A stretch of 7,403 bases of DNA from Flavobacteriales bacterium (GTDB lineage: Bacteria > Bacteroidota > Bacteroidia > Flavobacteriales_D > Crocinitomicaceae): positions 1 through 7,403 of the forward strand of contig JABJEE010000097.1 of assembly GCA_018665005.1 (NCBI GenBank), given 5' to 3'. Numbering within the stretch: the stretch's first letter is position 1; every line of letters begins with the position of its first letter. The translations under genes and the position numbers were made by a program. Below, piece after piece: positions 7,198 through 7,403 of this stretch. The notes beneath the pieces are model-generated. The model did not search any database, had not been told where the DNA came from, and saw only the letters and a program-made list of their open reading frames with translations.

Positions 7198-7403
7198 ATG
7201 TCAGAACTAGATCATAAATATCAATCTGCAATCTCTGCTGCTGTTGCTGCTTCAAAAAAAATTATGGAAATTTATCAACATGAATTTGATACCATAATTA
7301 AAGATGATGGGTCTCCATTAACAAAGGCTGATTTGGCGTCTACAAAAATCATTCATGAGTTTCTTGAGCCTCTTGGTATTCCAATTACAGGAGAAGAAAC
7401 CGA
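7198..7403 (+). CDS. cysQ: CysQ-like 3'(2'),5'-bisphosphate nucleotidase, N-terminal part (cut by window end)
   Basis: The frame from ATG 7198 runs open for 68 codons to the right edge. The family dephosphorylates 3'-phosphoadenosine 5'-phosphate (PAP) and PAPS, by-products and intermediates of sulfate assimilation and sulfotransfer, in a metal-dependent reaction. The visible part has the N-terminal helix of the inositol-phosphatase fold (AISAAVAASKKIMEIY at 11-26). KDDGSPLTKAD follows at 35-45, the form of this motif typical of CysQ rather than of inositol monophosphatase. GEE at 65-67 includes the expected metal-binding glutamate. The later DPxDGT and WD metal motifs lie beyond the window, so activity cannot be judged. 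It starts 4 nt after scoB with no Shine-Dalgarno, and may share its transcript. A generic inositol-monophosphatase-family protein is the alternative. Confidence 0.88.
   Translation, partial: MSELDHKYQSAISAAVAASKKIMEIYQHEFDTIIKDDGSPLTKADLASTKIIHEFLEPLGIPITGEET

Noticed and set aside
1..7403. tRNA or rRNA genes, CRISPR arrays, insertion-sequence ends, attachment sites, toxin or defence genes
   Set aside because: Read by eye on both strands, the window is almost wholly covered by six intact or edge-cut housekeeping genes. I saw no direct-repeat arrays, transposase motifs or unexplained spacers.

Overview
The window is a compact, single-strand run of genes from a low-GC member of the Bacteroidota. 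The assignment rests on four things. The PBP2 and RodA proteins are of Bacteroidota type, and RodA has extra membrane segments. The order (mreD tail)-mrdA-rodA matches the end of the mreBCD-mrdA-rodA cluster. Every gene starts after A/T-rich sequence with no convincing Shine-Dalgarno, and the class A PBP carries the long insertions usual in that phylum. I cannot resolve class or genus from this sequence alone.

Layout, all on the + strand: 1-27 is the last eight codons of an upstream gene, probably mreD. 29-1894 is mrdA (PBP2 transpeptidase). 1896-3287 is rodA (SEDS glycosyltransferase). 3311-5836 is a bifunctional class A PBP (PBP1A type). 5840-6535 and 6537-7193 are scoA and scoB, the two subunits of a 3-oxoacid CoA-transferase. 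7198-7403 is the start of a cysQ-like 3'(2'),5'-bisphosphate nucleotidase, cut by the window edge. The gaps are 1, 1, 23, 3, 1 and 4 nt, so no stretch over 300 bases lacks a gene. There is no room for promoters or classical terminators between genes; any internal promoter would lie inside coding sequence.

The first half makes peptidoglycan for cell elongation: RodA polymerises lipid II, PBP2 crosslinks the strands, and the class A PBP does both reactions. The second half is unrelated central metabolism: ScoAB moves CoA from succinyl-CoA to acetoacetate, and CysQ clears PAP/PAPS-type nucleotides. All genes could share one transcript, but that is inferred from spacing only.

I see no sign of an undescribed system: no mobile element, CRISPR array, RNA gene or toxin/defence gene, and all catalytic motifs are intact. 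The points most worth checking are a Cys/His cluster beside the PBP2 active site, strongly basic insertions in the class A PBP, an extra membrane pair in RodA, and two abutting inverted repeats at the PBP/sco boundary.
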